A DNA stretch of 64,000 nucleotides from Croceibacterium xixiisoli. GTDB taxonomy: Bacteria > Pseudomonadota > Alphaproteobacteria > Sphingomonadales > Sphingomonadaceae. This document shows positions 9,204-19,108 of the stretch, piece after piece. Within the stretch, counting starts at the first letter, position 1. Each line of letters begins with the position of its first letter. The stretch covers positions 744,001-808,000 of the forward strand of contig NZ_WTYJ01000001.1 in NCBI RefSeq assembly GCF_009827305.1. Reading direction: 5' to 3'. The notes beneath the pieces are model-generated. The model made no database searches. It was not told the DNA's origin and saw only the letters and a list, made by a program, of their open reading frames with translations. The position numbers and the translations under genes were made by a program.

Positions 9204-9989
9204 TCAATTGCCCCCCGTCTGCCCCAACAGGGGCGCGGGATCGACCGGGGTTTCGTTGCGGCGGATCTCGAAATGCAGTTCCGGCCGCGTGGCCGTGCCG
9301 CCCTGGCCGCCGATGCCGATCCGCTCGCCGGTCTTGATGGCATCGCCGGCCTTCACCGTCACCCGGGTCAGATGGCCATAGGATGATGTCCAGCCATTGC
9401 CATGGTCGATGATCACCAGCTTGCCGAAGCGTGTCGGCTCATCGCCCGCGAACAGCACGGTGCCGGTGCCCGCCGCGCGGATCATGTCGCCGGGATTGAC
9501 GGCATAATCGATGCCTTCATGCCCGCCACCATCGGCGCGGCGGCGCCAGCCCAGCAGCACCGCCCCATCATGCGGGCGGCGGAAATAGGGGCGGCTCGGC
9601 GTGCTGGCGGTGGTGCTGGCTGCGCGTTCGGGCAGCACGGCGGGAATGATCAGCCGCTGTCCGGCGCGCACCGTGCCGTCGGCGGGCAGCTGGTTGGCAA
9701 TCGCGATCTGGGAAAAGGGTACGCCATATTGATAGGCGATGCCAAATCCGGTTTCGCCCGATTTCACCACATGGTTGCGCTGGCGCGGGATGATCAGCTT
9801 CTGCCCCAGGCGCACGCGATAGGGTTCGCTCAGCCCATTGGCCACGGCAATCACGCCCAGCGATACCCCGGCGCGATTGGCAATGCCGCCCAGCGTTTCC
9901 CCTTCGGTTACCACATGCTCGGTCTCGGTCCGGGGGTCACCGGCGGCCAGCAGCAATACGGCAAAGGGAAGCAGGGCAAGCCGTTTCAT
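9204..9989 (-). CDS. NlpD-like LysM/LytM (M23) envelope protein, catalytic site partly degenerate
   Basis: The 261-residue protein has an N-terminal signal sequence, two LysM peptidoglycan-binding repeats (about residues 24-68 and 72-116) and a C-terminal M23/LytM domain. The zinc ligands appear present: H157 and D161 in HEGID, and H239 in ELHFEIR. H206 in SYGHL is also kept. The first histidine of the usual HxH motif is replaced by E237, which would remove one of the two catalytic histidines. NlpD, EnvC and DipM-type proteins are similarly degenerate and work by activating cell-wall amidases during division. Its place directly after surE, with an ATGA overlap, repeats the classical surE-nlpD neighbourhood. 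I therefore favour a division-related amidase activator over an active endopeptidase. Confidence 0.85.
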   Translation of the reverse strand: MKRLALLPFAVLLLAAGDPRTETEHVVTEGETLGGIANRAGVSLGVIAVANGLSEPYRVRLGQKLIIPRQRNHVVKSGETGFGIAYQYGVPFSQIAIANQLPADGTVRAGQRLIIPAVLPERAASTTASTPSRPYFRRPHDGAVLLGWRRRADGGGHEGIDYAVNPGDMIRAAGTGTVLFAGDEPTRFGKLVIIDHGNGWTSSYGHLTRVTVKAGDAIKTGERIGIGGQGGTATRPELHFEIRRNETPVDPAPLLGQTGGN

Positions 9990-10741
9990 TCCGCATATCC
10001 TTCCGCAAGAATACCGATCGATGCATGATGGGTCAGGTCGAGCTGTAGCGGCGTCACGGAAATGAAGCCATCATTCACGGCTTCCAGATCGGTGCCATGA
10101 TCCAGCGTATGTTCGACATCATGCAGGCCGAACCAGAAATAGGGGCGCCCGCGCGGATCCACCCCTTCGACCAGCGATCCGCGCTCATAATCATGGAACC
10201 CCTGCCGCACCACGCGGATGCCGCGAACATCATCGGCCGCCAGCGCCGGGAAATTGACATTCACCACCGTGCGGCGCGGCAGGCGTGTCGTCATCAGCGG
10301 GGCGATCACCTTGGCGGCCCAGGCCTTGGCGGCGGCAAAGCCATGGCCCTGTCCGCGCATTGCCTGGCTCAGCGCCACGGCGGGAATCCCCGCCAGTGCG
10401 CCTTCCATCGCGGCTGAAACCGTCCCGGAATAGGTGACGTCGTCGCCCAGGTTTTCGCCATTGTTCACGCCTGACAGGATCAGATCGGGCGCATGTTCGG
10501 TGAAGAGCTTGCGCAGCGCCAGATTGACCGAATCCGTTGGCGTGCCGGTCACCGCATAGCGCCGCTCGCCATGTTCATGTAGGCGGACCGGCTGATGCAG
10601 CGTCAGCGAATGTCCGACGCCGGATTGTTCTTCCGCCGGGGCGCAGACCCACACATCGTCGGACAATTCGCGCGCGATGGCCTCCAGCACGGCGAAGCCG
10701 GGGGCGTGGATGCCATCGTCATTGGTCAGCAGAATGCGCAT
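9986..10741 (-). CDS. surE: 5'/3'-nucleotidase SurE
   Basis: SurE dephosphorylates nucleoside monophosphates and is linked to stress survival. The 251-residue length is normal. The N-terminal MRILLTNDDGIHAPG holds the metal-binding D8 and D9, S40 lies in EEQSGVGHS, and GVNNGENLG contains the conserved asparagine. It sits 14 bases after serS and overlaps the NlpD-like start by four bases (ATGA), so translation is likely coupled. Confidence 0.96.
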   Translation of the reverse strand: MRILLTNDDGIHAPGFAVLEAIARELSDDVWVCAPAEEQSGVGHSLTLHQPVRLHEHGERRYAVTGTPTDSVNLALRKLFTEHAPDLILSGVNNGENLGDDVTYSGTVSAAMEGALAGIPAVALSQAMRGQGHGFAAAKAWAAKVIAPLMTTRLPRRTVVNVNFPALAADDVRGIRVVRQGFHDYERGSLVEGVDPRGRPYFWFGLHDVEHTLDHGTDLEAVNDGFISVTPLQLDLTHHASIGILAEGYAE

Positions 10742-10755
10742 CGGTTCTCCCCGGC

Positions 10756-12036
10756 TCAGGCAACCGGCGTCAGGCGGTCGATGCCCCCCATGTAACCGCG
10801 CAGCGCTTCCGGGATGATGACAGAGCCGTCATCCTGCTGATAATTTTCCAGCACCGCCACCAACGTGCGGCCCACGGCCAGGCCCGATCCGTTCAGCGTG
10901 TGGACGAATTCGGTGCGCTTGGCACCTTCCGGGCGGAAGCGGGCGTTCATGCGCCGCGCCTGATAATCGCCGCACCAGCTGATCGAACTGATCTCGCGAT
11001 AGGCGGCCTGCCCGGGCAGCCAGACTTCTAGGTCATAGGTCTTCTTGGCCGTGCCGCCCATGTCACCGGCACACAGCAGCATCTTGCGGTAAGGCAGACC
11101 CAGCGCTTCCAGCACCGCTTCGGCGCTGGCGACCATATGGCCATGTTCGGATTCCCAGTCGTCGGGGCGGCAGATGGTGACCAGTTCCACCTTCCAGAAC
11201 TGATGCTGGCGAATATAGCCGCGCGTATCGCGCCCGGCCGCGCCCGCTTCGGAGCGGAAACAGGGGGTCAGCGCGGTCAGGCGGATCGGCTGCGCCAGAT
11301 CGCCCAGGATATGTTCGCGCACCGAATTGGTCAGGCTGACCTCGGCAGTCGGGATCAGCCAGCGGCCATCGGTGGTGTGGAACAGATCCTCGGCAAATTT
11401 GGGCAATTGCCCGGTGCCGAAGGCAGCCTCGTCGCGCACCAGCAGCGGCGGGGCGCATTCGCTGTAACCGCGCTGCGCGGTCTGGAAATCCAACATGAAC
11501 TGGCCCAGCGCGCGTTCCAGCCGCGCCATCTGCCCGCGCAGAAACGCAAAGCGCGCGCCGGACATGGCGGCCGCCGTTTCGAAATCGAGCCCCAGCGCCG
11601 GGCCCAGATCGGCATGTTCCTTCGCTTCGAAGGCGAATTCGCGCGGCGTGCCCCAGCGCGACACCTCGACATTGTCGGCCTCGTCCTTGCCGGCGGGCGC
11701 ATCGGGTGCAGGGATGTTGGGCAGCCGGGCCAGCCGGTCGTCCAGCTCCGCGCCCAGCGCCTTTTCTTCTTCTTCCAGCGCGGGGAGGGTGGTCTTCAGC
11801 GCGGCCACTTCGGCCTTCAGCGCCTCGGCCGTGGCGGTATCGCCCTGGCCCATGGCCTTGCCGATCGCCTTGGACGCATCATTGCGGCGCGACTGCGCCT
11901 CCTGCACCTGCGTGGTCAGCGCACGGCGGCGCTCGTCCAGCGCCAGAATGGCGGATGCGGCCGGCTCAGCCCCCCGAAGGGCTAGGCCGGCGTCAAAGGC
12001 TTGCGGGTTTTCCCGGATGATACGCAGATCGTGCAT
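10756..12036 (-). CDS. serS: Serine-tRNA ligase
   Basis: This 426-residue cytoplasmic class II synthetase charges tRNA-Ser. The N-terminal third is the coiled-coil tRNA-binding arm (starting [17 protein letters not shown], with long Ala/Glu/Leu heptads to about residue 100). Motif 2 is visible as [20 protein letters not shown] and motif 3 as [18 protein letters not shown]. The length is typical. It heads the minus-strand run serS-surE-nlpD-like-channel-rimO. Confidence 0.97.
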   Translation of the reverse strand: MHDLRIIRENPQAFDAGLALRGAEPAASAILALDERRRALTTQVQEAQSRRNDASKAIGKAMGQGDTATAEALKAEVAALKTTLPALEEEEKALGAELDDRLARLPNIPAPDAPAGKDEADNVEVSRWGTPREFAFEAKEHADLGPALGLDFETAAAMSGARFAFLRGQMARLERALGQFMLDFQTAQRGYSECAPPLLVRDEAAFGTGQLPKFAEDLFHTTDGRWLIPTAEVSLTNSVREHILGDLAQPIRLTALTPCFRSEAGAAGRDTRGYIRQHQFWKVELVTICRPDDWESEHGHMVASAEAVLEALGLPYRKMLLCAGDMGGTAKKTYDLEVWLPGQAAYREISSISWCGDYQARRMNARFRPEGAKRTEFVHTLNGSGLAVGRTLVAVLENYQQDDGSVIIPEALRGYMGGIDRLTPVA

Positions 12037-12230
12037 GGCGCATGCCTATGCCTGCGCGCCGGGCGCATTGTCCAGTGGTTCGCCATGTTTCGCGGCGGGC
12101 AGTTTTGCGGGCATGCTCATCGTTCGGAAGCTCGGCAAAAACGGGCTGCAGGGAATTGGTGTCATGTCCTGGGCCCAGCCACCCGCTTGTAGGGTTTCGG
12201 TCGCCAGGGGAGCGCCTCTATAAGGTCGCC

Positions 12231-12629
12231 ATGCCCCCTCCTGCGATCACCCTTGCCATCGTCGGCGCGGCCTATCCGAACAAGGACGGCAGCAACCGCC
12301 AGTTCTCGATCGCCATGTGCAGCCCCGGCGATCCGCTGCACCTCGTGCCTGAACCCGACAATCCCATCGACGAACACGCCATCGCAGTGTTCAGCGAACA
12401 TGGCGAACAGATCGGCTATGTCACTTCGGAACGGGCGCCCTATCTCAATGGGCTGATGCGGGCGGGGCATGAACTGCACGCGGTCTATCAGGCGCGCACC
12501 AAATGGGGGGCGTTTGCGCGCATCGGCATTGATGAGATGCCCAGGCTGGTTCCCTCAACCACGAAGCCAGCCGTGCCGGTTGAGGATGACAGCGGCTTCT
12601 ATCCGAATTTCATCCCGCCTGACGACTGA
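12231..12629 (+). CDS. HIRAN domain protein
   Basis: The 132-residue protein is essentially one HIRAN domain: ITLAIVGAAYPN, then REFS-like RQFSIAMCSPGDPLHLVPEP and DNPIDEHAIAVFSEHGEQIGYV. HIRAN domains, found in HLTF/Rad5 helicases and as stand-alone bacterial proteins, bind 3'-OH DNA ends. The start is the ATG at 12231 with AAGG upstream; longer in-frame versions give a Cys/Arg-rich non-protein-like N-terminus. It is divergent from serS across 194 bases. A role in DNA repair or stalled forks is known for the domain but not shown here. Confidence 0.85.
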   Translation: MPPPAITLAIVGAAYPNKDGSNRQFSIAMCSPGDPLHLVPEPDNPIDEHAIAVFSEHGEQIGYVTSERAPYLNGLMRAGHELHAVYQARTKWGAFARIGIDEMPRLVPSTTKPAVPVEDDSGFYPNFIPPDD

Positions 12630-12709
12630 TTAAAGCGGCATTGCCGGGGGAACCAAATGCAAGGATGCCGGATCGTCGGCTGCTCCATGACATCCGCGAG
12701 CGGACGCCA

Positions 12710-12784
12710 TGGTGGGCGCGACAGGGATTGAACCTGTGACCCCACCCGTGTGAAGGGTGTGCTCTACCGCTGAGCTACGCGCCC
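12710..12784 (-). tRNA. tRNA-Val (CAC)
   Basis: The minus strand folds as a full cloverleaf. The acceptor arms are GGGCGCG/CGCGCCC and the D-arm contains TAGCTCAGCGG. The anticodon stem CACCC/GGGTG closes loop TTCACAC (anticodon CAC), and the T-arm is ACAGG-TTCAATC-CCTGT. Discriminator A and an encoded CCA follow. It reads GTG valine codons. Confidence 0.96.
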
Positions 12785-12899
12785 GCCTTATGGACTGTGC
12801 CGCTGATGGATCAGCTGCGTGTCCGGCAGGGGCGGGCCTTTGCCATGGCTCCGGCGTGCTGGCAAGCCCTCCCCAGACAGAAAAACACAATCGGAAAAA

Positions 12900-14804
12900 T
12901 CAGCCGATCAGAAACTCCCGGATCATCATCCACACGCCGCTCTGCGGCTCGGTGCGGGCGGTGCCACGGCTCAGCCGCACCGGTGTGGCGGGGCATTCCA
13001 GGCAATGGGCCATGGCCCCGCGCGATGAAAACAGCCGGTCCAGATCGGACACGGCCTGCGCCGTCAGCGCACCCTGCTGATCGGCAAAGCGGGAGAACAT
13101 GTCCCCGCCCACCGCCTTACGGGCGCTGTTCTGCCCCAGCAGGCTCGCCAGCAGCATGGCATTGGAATCCGGCGCGGTGCTCAGATAGGCGGTCTGCCAC
13201 TCGTCATCCTTCAGCTTGGCCTGCTTGGCGGCCCATTCCAGCGCGGTGTTGAGGCTGCCGAACTGATCGACCAGCCCCAGCTGGCGGGCGCTGCCGCCGT
13301 CCCACACGCGGCCCTGGCCCAGCTCGTCGGCGCGTTCCGGCGTCACCTTGCGTGATGCGGCCACCAGGCTCAAGAAACGGCGATATCCCGAATCGACGCT
13401 CGCCTGCAGAATGGCGTCGGTTTCCGGCGTGAAGCCGGCGGCTACATCGGGCTGGCCCGACAGCGGCGTGGTCTGCACCCCGTCGGATGTCACGCCCCAT
13501 TCGGCCAACGCATCCTGGAAAGTCGGCACCACGCCGAAGATGCCGATCGATCCGGTAATCGTGCCGGGCTCGGCAAAGATCCGGTCGGCCGGGGTGGACA
13601 CCCAGTAACCGCCGCTGGCGGCTACATTGGCCATCGATACCACGATCGGGATCTTGGCGTCCTTGTGCCGCAGGATGGCGCGGCGAATGGCTTCGGAACC
13701 GGTCACCGTGCCGCCGGGCGAATCGACCCGCACCACCAGCGCGGCCAGCTCATCGTCCAGCGCATCGTCCAGCAGCGCCACGATGCGTTCGGCGCCCGCT
13801 TCGCCGGGGCCCGCCTCGCCATCGCTGATTTCTCCGGCAATGGTGATCACGCCGATCTTCTTCGCGCCCGACCGGTCATCCCCCGGGCCGATCGCGGCCA
13901 GCCAGGGATCGATTTCAGTCGCGGCAAAGGCGCCCGGGCTTTTGTCCAGATCATCCTTGCCCACCAGTTCGGCCAGCCGCTTGCCCCATTCGATGCGGGT
14001 GCCCACGCGGTCAGCCAGCCCGGCCTTCACCGATGCCTGTGCCACGTCGCCGCCGCTGGCGTTCAGCCATTCCACCACATTGCCGGTCACCAGCGCGATA
14101 TCGGCCTTGGGGCGGGCCTTCTTCACATCCGCCTGCCATTCGTCCCACAGCGTGCCATAGAGCGATTGGGCATTCTCGCGCGCTTCGGGGGACATGCCGC
14201 TCAGCAGATAGGGTTCGACTGCGCTCTTGTAGGTGCCGACGCGATAGACCTTGGCGCGGATCTTCAACTTGTCGAGCAGGCCGGCATAATACATGCGCTT
14301 GCCGCCGGGGCCGGCAATGGCGACCCCGCCCAGCGGATCGACCCAGACTTCGGTCGAATGCGCGGCCAGCAGCATGGCATCATCGGACAGAGCAGTGCCA
14401 TAGGTCAGGATCGGCTTCTTGGTCGCGCGGAACCGGTCCAGCGCATCACCCAGCGCCTGCATATGCACCTGTCCGCCACCCAGGAAGGTGGACAGGTCCA
14501 GCGCCAGCGCCTTGATCCGGTCGTCCTTCGCGGCCTTGTCGATCGCCCGCACCAGATCGCGCGCGGCATATTGGCGGGTCGGCACGGCAGAGGACAGCAG
14601 CGCGTTCAGCGGGTCCACATTGGCGACCTCTTCCACCACGCTGCCATCCAGCTGCAGCAGCAGGGCGCCTTCGCGCACCTTGGCCGGGCTGGGGCGTACG
14701 CTCAACGCGGCGGCAATGGCGGCGAAGAACAGCAGCAGGAACAGCAACGCCAGCGCATCCTTGATCCCGACCAGCAAACGCCAGACTTTGCCCGCAAAAG
14801 CCAT
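12900..14804 (-). CDS. sppA: Signal peptide peptidase SppA, 67K type
   Basis: This membrane-anchored serine protease degrades cleaved signal peptides. The 634-residue product has one N-terminal transmembrane helix (residues 12-34) and two tandem ClpP-fold halves, as in the E. coli-type double-length SppA. The catalytic lysine is K193 in VGTYKSAVEPY in the first half. The nucleophile serine is in NVAASGGYW in the second half, followed by GTITGSIGIFGVVP. The start at 14804 follows GGAAAGG; the in-frame extension upstream would overlap the pyrB promoter region and is rejected. It is divergent from pyrB. Confidence 0.95.
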   Translation of the reverse strand: MAFAGKVWRLLVGIKDALALLFLLLFFAAIAAALSVRPSPAKVREGALLLQLDGSVVEEVANVDPLNALLSSAVPTRQYAARDLVRAIDKAAKDDRIKALALDLSTFLGGGQVHMQALGDALDRFRATKKPILTYGTALSDDAMLLAAHSTEVWVDPLGGVAIAGPGGKRMYYAGLLDKLKIRAKVYRVGTYKSAVEPYLLSGMSPEARENAQSLYGTLWDEWQADVKKARPKADIALVTGNVVEWLNASGGDVAQASVKAGLADRVGTRIEWGKRLAELVGKDDLDKSPGAFAATEIDPWLAAIGPGDDRSGAKKIGVITIAGEISDGEAGPGEAGAERIVALLDDALDDELAALVVRVDSPGGTVTGSEAIRRAILRHKDAKIPIVVSMANVAASGGYWVSTPADRIFAEPGTITGSIGIFGVVPTFQDALAEWGVTSDGVQTTPLSGQPDVAAGFTPETDAILQASVDSGYRRFLSLVAASRKVTPERADELGQGRVWDGGSARQLGLVDQFGSLNTALEWAAKQAKLKDDEWQTAYLSTAPDSNAMLLASLLGQNSARKAVGGDMFSRFADQQGALTAQAVSDLDRLFSSRGAMAHCLECPATPVRLSRGTARTEPQSGVWMMIREFLIG

Positions 14805-14928
14805 TCCATACCTTTCCACACGCGCGGCCGTTCCGGCCCCAAGCGCACAATAGGTAGCGAGGTTTCCCACCAGTTCCAGCCGTTTCGGCTTGAGCCGCGC
14901 CCCACAGCGCGTTAGTTGCCCGGCTTTA

Positions 14929-15969
14929 ATGACATCGCTGCCACCCACCCCGCCCGCAGGTCGCTATCCGGCCGGTGCGCTTGCCTTCCCGCATCGCGAT
15001 CTTCTCGCCATCGGGCAGCTGCAAACGCATGAGATCCTCTATCTGCTCGACGAGGCAGAACAATGGGTGGCGCTCAACCGCCAGGCCTCCAAGCACAGCA
15101 ATGCGCTGGCCGGGCTCACGATCATCAACGCCTTCTTCGAAAACTCCACCCGCACGCTGCTGAGTTTCGAGATTGCCGGCAAGCGGCTGGGCGCGGACGT
15201 GGTCAATATGCACGCCGCCCAATCCAGCGTGAAGAAGGGCGAAACGCTGATCGACACGGCGATGACGCTCAACGCCATGCGCGCGGATGCGATCGTGATT
15301 CGCCATGGCAGTTCGGGCGCAGTGCGGCTGATTTCCAACAAGGTCGATTGTCCGGTGCTCAATGCCGGGGACGGGCAGCATGAACACCCGACCCAGGCGC
15401 TGCTGGATGCGCTGGCCATCCGCCATGCCCTGCGTGCGCGGGGCCGTAATGAATTCAACGGGCTGCGGGTGACGATCTGTGGCGATATCCTGCACAGCCG
15501 TGTGGCCCGCTCCAACATCCTCTGCCTGCAGGCATTAGGTGCTGTCGTGCGCGTCTGCGCGCCGCCCGCGCTGATGCCGGCGGAAATCGAGATGATGGGC
15601 GTTGAACCCTTCCACGATTTCGACGCCGCGCTCGACGGGGCAGAGGTGGTGATGATGCTGCGGCTGCAGAATGAACGGATGGACGGCCAGTTCATCCCCA
15701 GCCCGCGCGAATACCGCCATCTTTATGGCCTGACTGTCGAACGGCTGGGCCGCGCGGCGAGTGATGTGATCGTCATGCATCCCGGGCCGATGAACCGGGG
15801 CGTGGAAATCGACAGCAATGTCGCCGATCTGCCCGGCACCTCGATCATCACCGATCAGGTGGAAATGGGCGTGGCCATCCGCATGGCCTGCCTCGACGTG
15901 CTGACCCGCCGCGCGCGCGGCGTGGACGGCTGGGGCGAAAAACAGGCACGACCGGGGGATTGGGTATGA
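14929..15969 (+). CDS. pyrB: Aspartate carbamoyltransferase, catalytic subunit
   Basis: PyrB condenses carbamoyl phosphate with aspartate in pyrimidine synthesis. The 346-residue protein shows the carbamoyl-phosphate loop [13 protein letters not shown], an 80s-loop-type [16 protein letters not shown] and the late [11 protein letters not shown] motif. The ATG at 14929 gives the usual length, although its ribosome site is weak. The stop overlaps the next start (ATGA), and the partner is an inactive-looking dihydroorotase. This matches ATCases of the Pseudomonas type, which work as a PyrB-PyrC' complex and lack PyrI. Confidence 0.96.
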   Translation: MTSLPPTPPAGRYPAGALAFPHRDLLAIGQLQTHEILYLLDEAEQWVALNRQASKHSNALAGLTIINAFFENSTRTLLSFEIAGKRLGADVVNMHAAQSSVKKGETLIDTAMTLNAMRADAIVIRHGSSGAVRLISNKVDCPVLNAGDGQHEHPTQALLDALAIRHALRARGRNEFNGLRVTICGDILHSRVARSNILCLQALGAVVRVCAPPALMPAEIEMMGVEPFHDFDAALDGAEVVMMLRLQNERMDGQFIPSPREYRHLYGLTVERLGRAASDVIVMHPGPMNRGVEIDSNVADLPGTSIITDQVEMGVAIRMACLDVLTRRARGVDGWGEKQARPGDWV

Positions 15970-17198
15970 AACAGGCACGCCCCTTGATCATCACCGGCGC
16001 GCGGCTGGTCCTGCCTTCGGGCGTTACCCCCGGCGCGCTGCGCAGCGTGGGTGGGGTGATCGACGCGGTCGGCGATGTGCAGCCGCAGGATGGCGACGAG
16101 ATCCACGATGCGCGCGGCGCGCTGCTGGCGCCTGGCCTCGTCGATTTCGGCGTCTTCGCGGTCGACAAGCCGGCGTTCCACTTCGGTGGCATCACCCGCG
16201 CCGCGCTGATGCCTGATCAGTCGCCCGCGCTCGATCATCCCGCGCCGGTGCGATTCGCGGCGCTGAGCGGCAAGCCGGATTTCTGGGTCCACCCGCTGGC
16301 CGCCGCCACCGTGGGCCTGGCCGGCACGCATCTGGCCGAAATCGCCCTGATGCGCGACGCTGGCGCGCGCGGCATTGCCACCGGGCGGCGCTGGATCGCG
16401 GACAGCGGCGTGATGATGCGGCTGATGCGCTATGCCGCCATGCTCGATCTGGTGGTCGTGACCCATGCCGAAGACGGCGGCCTCGCCGGCACCGCCGTTG
16501 CCACAGCCGGGGACATCGCCACACGGCTCGGCCTGCCGAGCGCGCCTGTGGAGGCCGAAGCGCTGGCCGTGGCGCGCGATATCGCGCTGGCCGAAATCAC
16601 CGGCGCCCGGCTGCATCTGCGGCAGGTGACGACCGCGGGCGCGCTCAAGCTGGTGCGCGCGGCCAAGGCACGTGGCGTGGCCGTCACCGCCGGCGTCACC
16701 CCGGCGCATTTCATGCTGTCGGATCTGGCGCTGGTCGAATTCCGCACCTTCGCCCGCCTGTCCCCGCCGCTGCGGTGTGAGGCGGATCGCCAGGCAGTGA
16801 TCGCCGCGCTGGCCGATGGCACGATCGACGTGGTGTCCTCCGGCCACGATCCGCGCGGCCCGGAAGACAAGCGCCTGCCCTTCGCCGATGCTGCGCCGGG
16901 CATGGCCGGGGCGGAAACGCTGCTCGCCATGGTGCTGACGCTGGTGCGCGACGGGGTGATCGGGCTCGAACGCGCCTTCGATCTGCTTGCCCGCAATCCC
17001 GCCCGCCTGCTCGGCGTCGATGCCGGGGAACTGCGCGTGGGGGCGGAGGCGGATCTGGCGCTGATCGATCAGGATCGGCCCTGGGTGGTCGATTCGGCGC
17101 GCATGGCGGCAACGGCGGGCAACACCCCGTTCGATCGCCAGCCCGTGCAGGGCCGCGTCACCGCATTGTGGAAGGGCGGGGTCGAAGTCGACGACTGA
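15966..17198 (+). CDS. Dihydroorotase-like protein (PyrC'/PyrX type, probably non-catalytic)
   Basis: The 410-residue product is an amidohydrolase-fold protein of the dihydroorotase family. The catalytic features are missing. After APGLVD, where active enzymes have the zinc-binding HxHxR motif, this protein has [11 protein letters not shown] (residues 61-71). The later aspartate motif, normally DHAPH-like, reads [11 protein letters not shown]. Such degenerate homologues in Pseudomonas act as structural partners required for ATCase (PyrB) assembly. The four-base ATGA overlap with pyrB supports the same role here. A separate active dihydroorotase should exist elsewhere in the genome. The start is the ATG at 15966. 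A strong bidirectional terminator follows. Confidence 0.88.
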   Translation: MKQARPLIITGARLVLPSGVTPGALRSVGGVIDAVGDVQPQDGDEIHDARGALLAPGLVDFGVFAVDKPAFHFGGITRAALMPDQSPALDHPAPVRFAALSGKPDFWVHPLAAATVGLAGTHLAEIALMRDAGARGIATGRRWIADSGVMMRLMRYAAMLDLVVVTHAEDGGLAGTAVATAGDIATRLGLPSAPVEAEALAVARDIALAEITGARLHLRQVTTAGALKLVRAAKARGVAVTAGVTPAHFMLSDLALVEFRTFARLSPPLRCEADRQAVIAALADGTIDVVSSGHDPRGPEDKRLPFADAAPGMAGAETLLAMVLTLVRDGVIGLERAFDLLARNPARLLGVDAGELRVGAEADLALIDQDRPWVVDSARMAATAGNTPFDRQPVQGRVTALWKGGVEVDD

Positions 17199-17221
17199 GC
17201 CGCCCCACAGCCAGCCCGATA

Positions 17222-17262
17222 CAAAAAGGGCCGGTCCCCAACTGGTGACCGGCCTTTTTTTG
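17222..17262. terminator. Bidirectional rho-independent terminator
   Basis: GGCCGGTC (17229-17236) pairs with GACCGGCC (17247-17254). The stem has five A bases before it and seven T bases after it, so it can stop transcription from both sides. It separates the convergent PyrC'-like and SPOR protein genes. Confidence 0.9.
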
Positions 17263-17265
17263 TTT

Positions 17266-18735
17266 TCAGCGCGATGCGAGCCGCGCGTTCTGCGTCGATG
17301 GCGCTTCGGCCATGGCGATGCAATTGCTGCCCTTGGCCTTCACCTTGCCGCACAGCGCATTGGACTGCGCCACATTCATGCCGCCGGCCGCGACGCGCCA
17401 GTATTGGCGGCCGTTCACATTGGCCTGGGTGATGACCATGCGGTGGTTGGCCAGTTCAGGGTATTGCCGGACATAGGTGCCCCAGGCGCGGCGGGCGCCC
17501 TGTTCGCTGGTGAAGCTGCCCAGCTGGACCTGCCGATTGCCACCCGCGGCCGGCGCCGGGGTTGCGGCGGCGACGCGCGTTGGGGCGGGGGCAGGGCGTG
17601 CCGGTGCGGCAGTGGGGCGCGCCGGTGCGGGCGCTACGCTGGCGACAACCGTGGGGGTCGGGCGCGCCATCGGCGCCAGCGCCGGCGGCTGTTGCACTGC
17701 GCGCGCGGCGGGTGCGGTCGGCACGGGCGTCACACCCTGGCGCACGGGCGCGCTGCGAGCTTCGGGCGATTGGGCGAACCGCACGGCATCCTGCGCCACC
17801 GTCGCCAGCGATCCGCCGGCCGGGGCCTGGGTGGCGAAGGCGGTCTGGAAATCGCGTGGGCGTTCGATCGCCGGCGCGCGATAGCCTTCCAGCGCCACGG
17901 TCGGGTCGACGGTCTGCGGCCCGCTGGTCGCGGCAGCCAGCGCCGGCAATTCGCCGGACGGCTTCGCCGCACCAGCCGCTTCGGCCAGCACCTGGTTCAC
18001 TTCGGGCGATGTGTTCAGCGCCAGCCGCGCAGGCTGGCCGGCATCGGCCACATTGGCCGGCACGTTCAGCAGCGTGGCGATACGCGCCTGATAGGCTTCG
18101 GGCGCCACGGTGCGGCTCCACTGGTCGATCCGGCTGTCGATCTGGTCGGCCGGCACATCCTGCTGCGCCATCAGCCGCGCTTCGCGCCAGCGGCCGGCTA
18201 GCGCATAGGAATAGGCCAGGTTCTGCCGGCTCTTGGCCGTGTTCTGGCCGCCGCGAATGCTGCTTTCCAGCACGGAAATCCCGCGCGCCGGGTCACCGGC
18301 CAGCGCATAGGCCAGCCCGATGTCGGCGGCGGCGAGCTCTTTCTCCCAATCGCCGAGCAGAGCTACGGCCTCGGGCTGCTTGCCTTCGCCGATCAGCGAA
18401 AGGGCCATGCTCAGCGCGGTCCGCGCCGATGTATCGCCCAGCGTCATCGCATCGTCGAAGGCGCTCGCGGCAGAGGCGAAGCGACCGGCGTCGAGATAGG
18501 CCCGGCCCAGCATCGCACGATAGGACGCATTGCGCGGTTCGCCCACCACGGCCTCTTCGGCCAGGCGGATGGCTTCGGGTGTCTGGCCCACAGCCAAGGC
18601 GTCCTGCGCCTGCCCGGCGGAGGCTTCGGCGCGGGGGGATTGGCCTTCGGTGGCGCAGCTGGAAAGCAGCACCCCGGCCAGCGCGGTGGTGACGGCATAG
18701 CCGAAGAACCGGCGGTGATTGCGTGGGTTGCTCAT
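17266..18735 (-). CDS. TPR and SPOR domain lipoprotein-like envelope protein
   Basis: This 489-residue protein begins with a signal sequence ending LLSSCATEG, a lipobox-like site, so it is probably a lipoprotein. TPR-type helix pairs fill about residues 40-220 (AIRLAEEAVVGEPRNASYRA, AYLDAGRFASAASAFDDAM), and a long Ala/Pro-rich linker follows. A C-terminal SPOR domain begins at RQVQLGSFTSEQGARRAW. SPOR domains bind denuded septal peptidoglycan, which suggests a division-site role. The start at 18735 is chosen for its upstream AGAGG. It lies 25 bases after the small gene upstream on the same strand and resembles the C-terminal part of the SPOR protein at 19455-20747. Confidence 0.87.
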   Translation of the reverse strand: MSNPRNHRRFFGYAVTTALAGVLLSSCATEGQSPRAEASAGQAQDALAVGQTPEAIRLAEEAVVGEPRNASYRAMLGRAYLDAGRFASAASAFDDAMTLGDTSARTALSMALSLIGEGKQPEAVALLGDWEKELAAADIGLAYALAGDPARGISVLESSIRGGQNTAKSRQNLAYSYALAGRWREARLMAQQDVPADQIDSRIDQWSRTVAPEAYQARIATLLNVPANVADAGQPARLALNTSPEVNQVLAEAAGAAKPSGELPALAAATSGPQTVDPTVALEGYRAPAIERPRDFQTAFATQAPAGGSLATVAQDAVRFAQSPEARSAPVRQGVTPVPTAPAARAVQQPPALAPMARPTPTVVASVAPAPARPTAAPARPAPAPTRVAAATPAPAAGGNRQVQLGSFTSEQGARRAWGTYVRQYPELANHRMVITQANVNGRQYWRVAAGGMNVAQSNALCGKVKAKGSNCIAMAEAPSTQNARLASR

Positions 18736-18760
18736 GGCGTGAAGGCCTCTCTGTCGCATG

Positions 18761-19108
18761 TCAGCTGCGCTTGAGTTGGGTTGCGAGGTTTTCGATTTCG
18801 GGCAGTTCGTTCAGGAAACGGTCGAGCGCCTGGGTGACGAGCTGTTGCGCGCTGCAATTCTGCGCCGCACAGGCCAGCCGCAGGCGCAGGTGGCGCTCTG
18901 CATCCAGCCGCAGGGTGAAGGCGGTGGTTTCGGCGCGTGGCGCCGGTGTTGGTGTTGGCGCCGCCCGCGAACCGATCGCATCGGCGATCGCGCGCTGCTG
19001 GCGGTGCACCTCCAGCCCTGTGTCCTGCGGTTCCACGTCCGCGTCCGGTTCGCGCCAGTTCGGGCGGGCCGCATCGGCGGGGGCAGATCGGGGGGAAGGG
19101 CGGGGCAT
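18761..19108 (-). CDS. Small protein with C-terminal ribbon-helix-helix-like segment
   Basis: The 115-residue product starts at the ATG at 19108 with AATAGG upstream; the longer frame from 19534 has Cys/Trp-rich, non-protein-like sequence. The N-terminal half is proline-rich and charged, probably disordered. The C-terminal half (AFTLRLDAERHLRLRLACAA, then SAQQLVTQALDRFLNEL) has the beta-strand plus two-helix pattern of ribbon-helix-helix DNA-binding or partition-accessory proteins. I do not recognise a named family. It is probably cotranscribed with the downstream SPOR lipoprotein gene, so it may regulate or be linked to division or segregation. Confidence 0.7.
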   Translation of the reverse strand: MPRPSPRSAPADAARPNWREPDADVEPQDTGLEVHRQQRAIADAIGSRAAPTPTPAPRAETTAFTLRLDAERHLRLRLACAAQNCSAQQLVTQALDRFLNELPEIENLATQLKRS

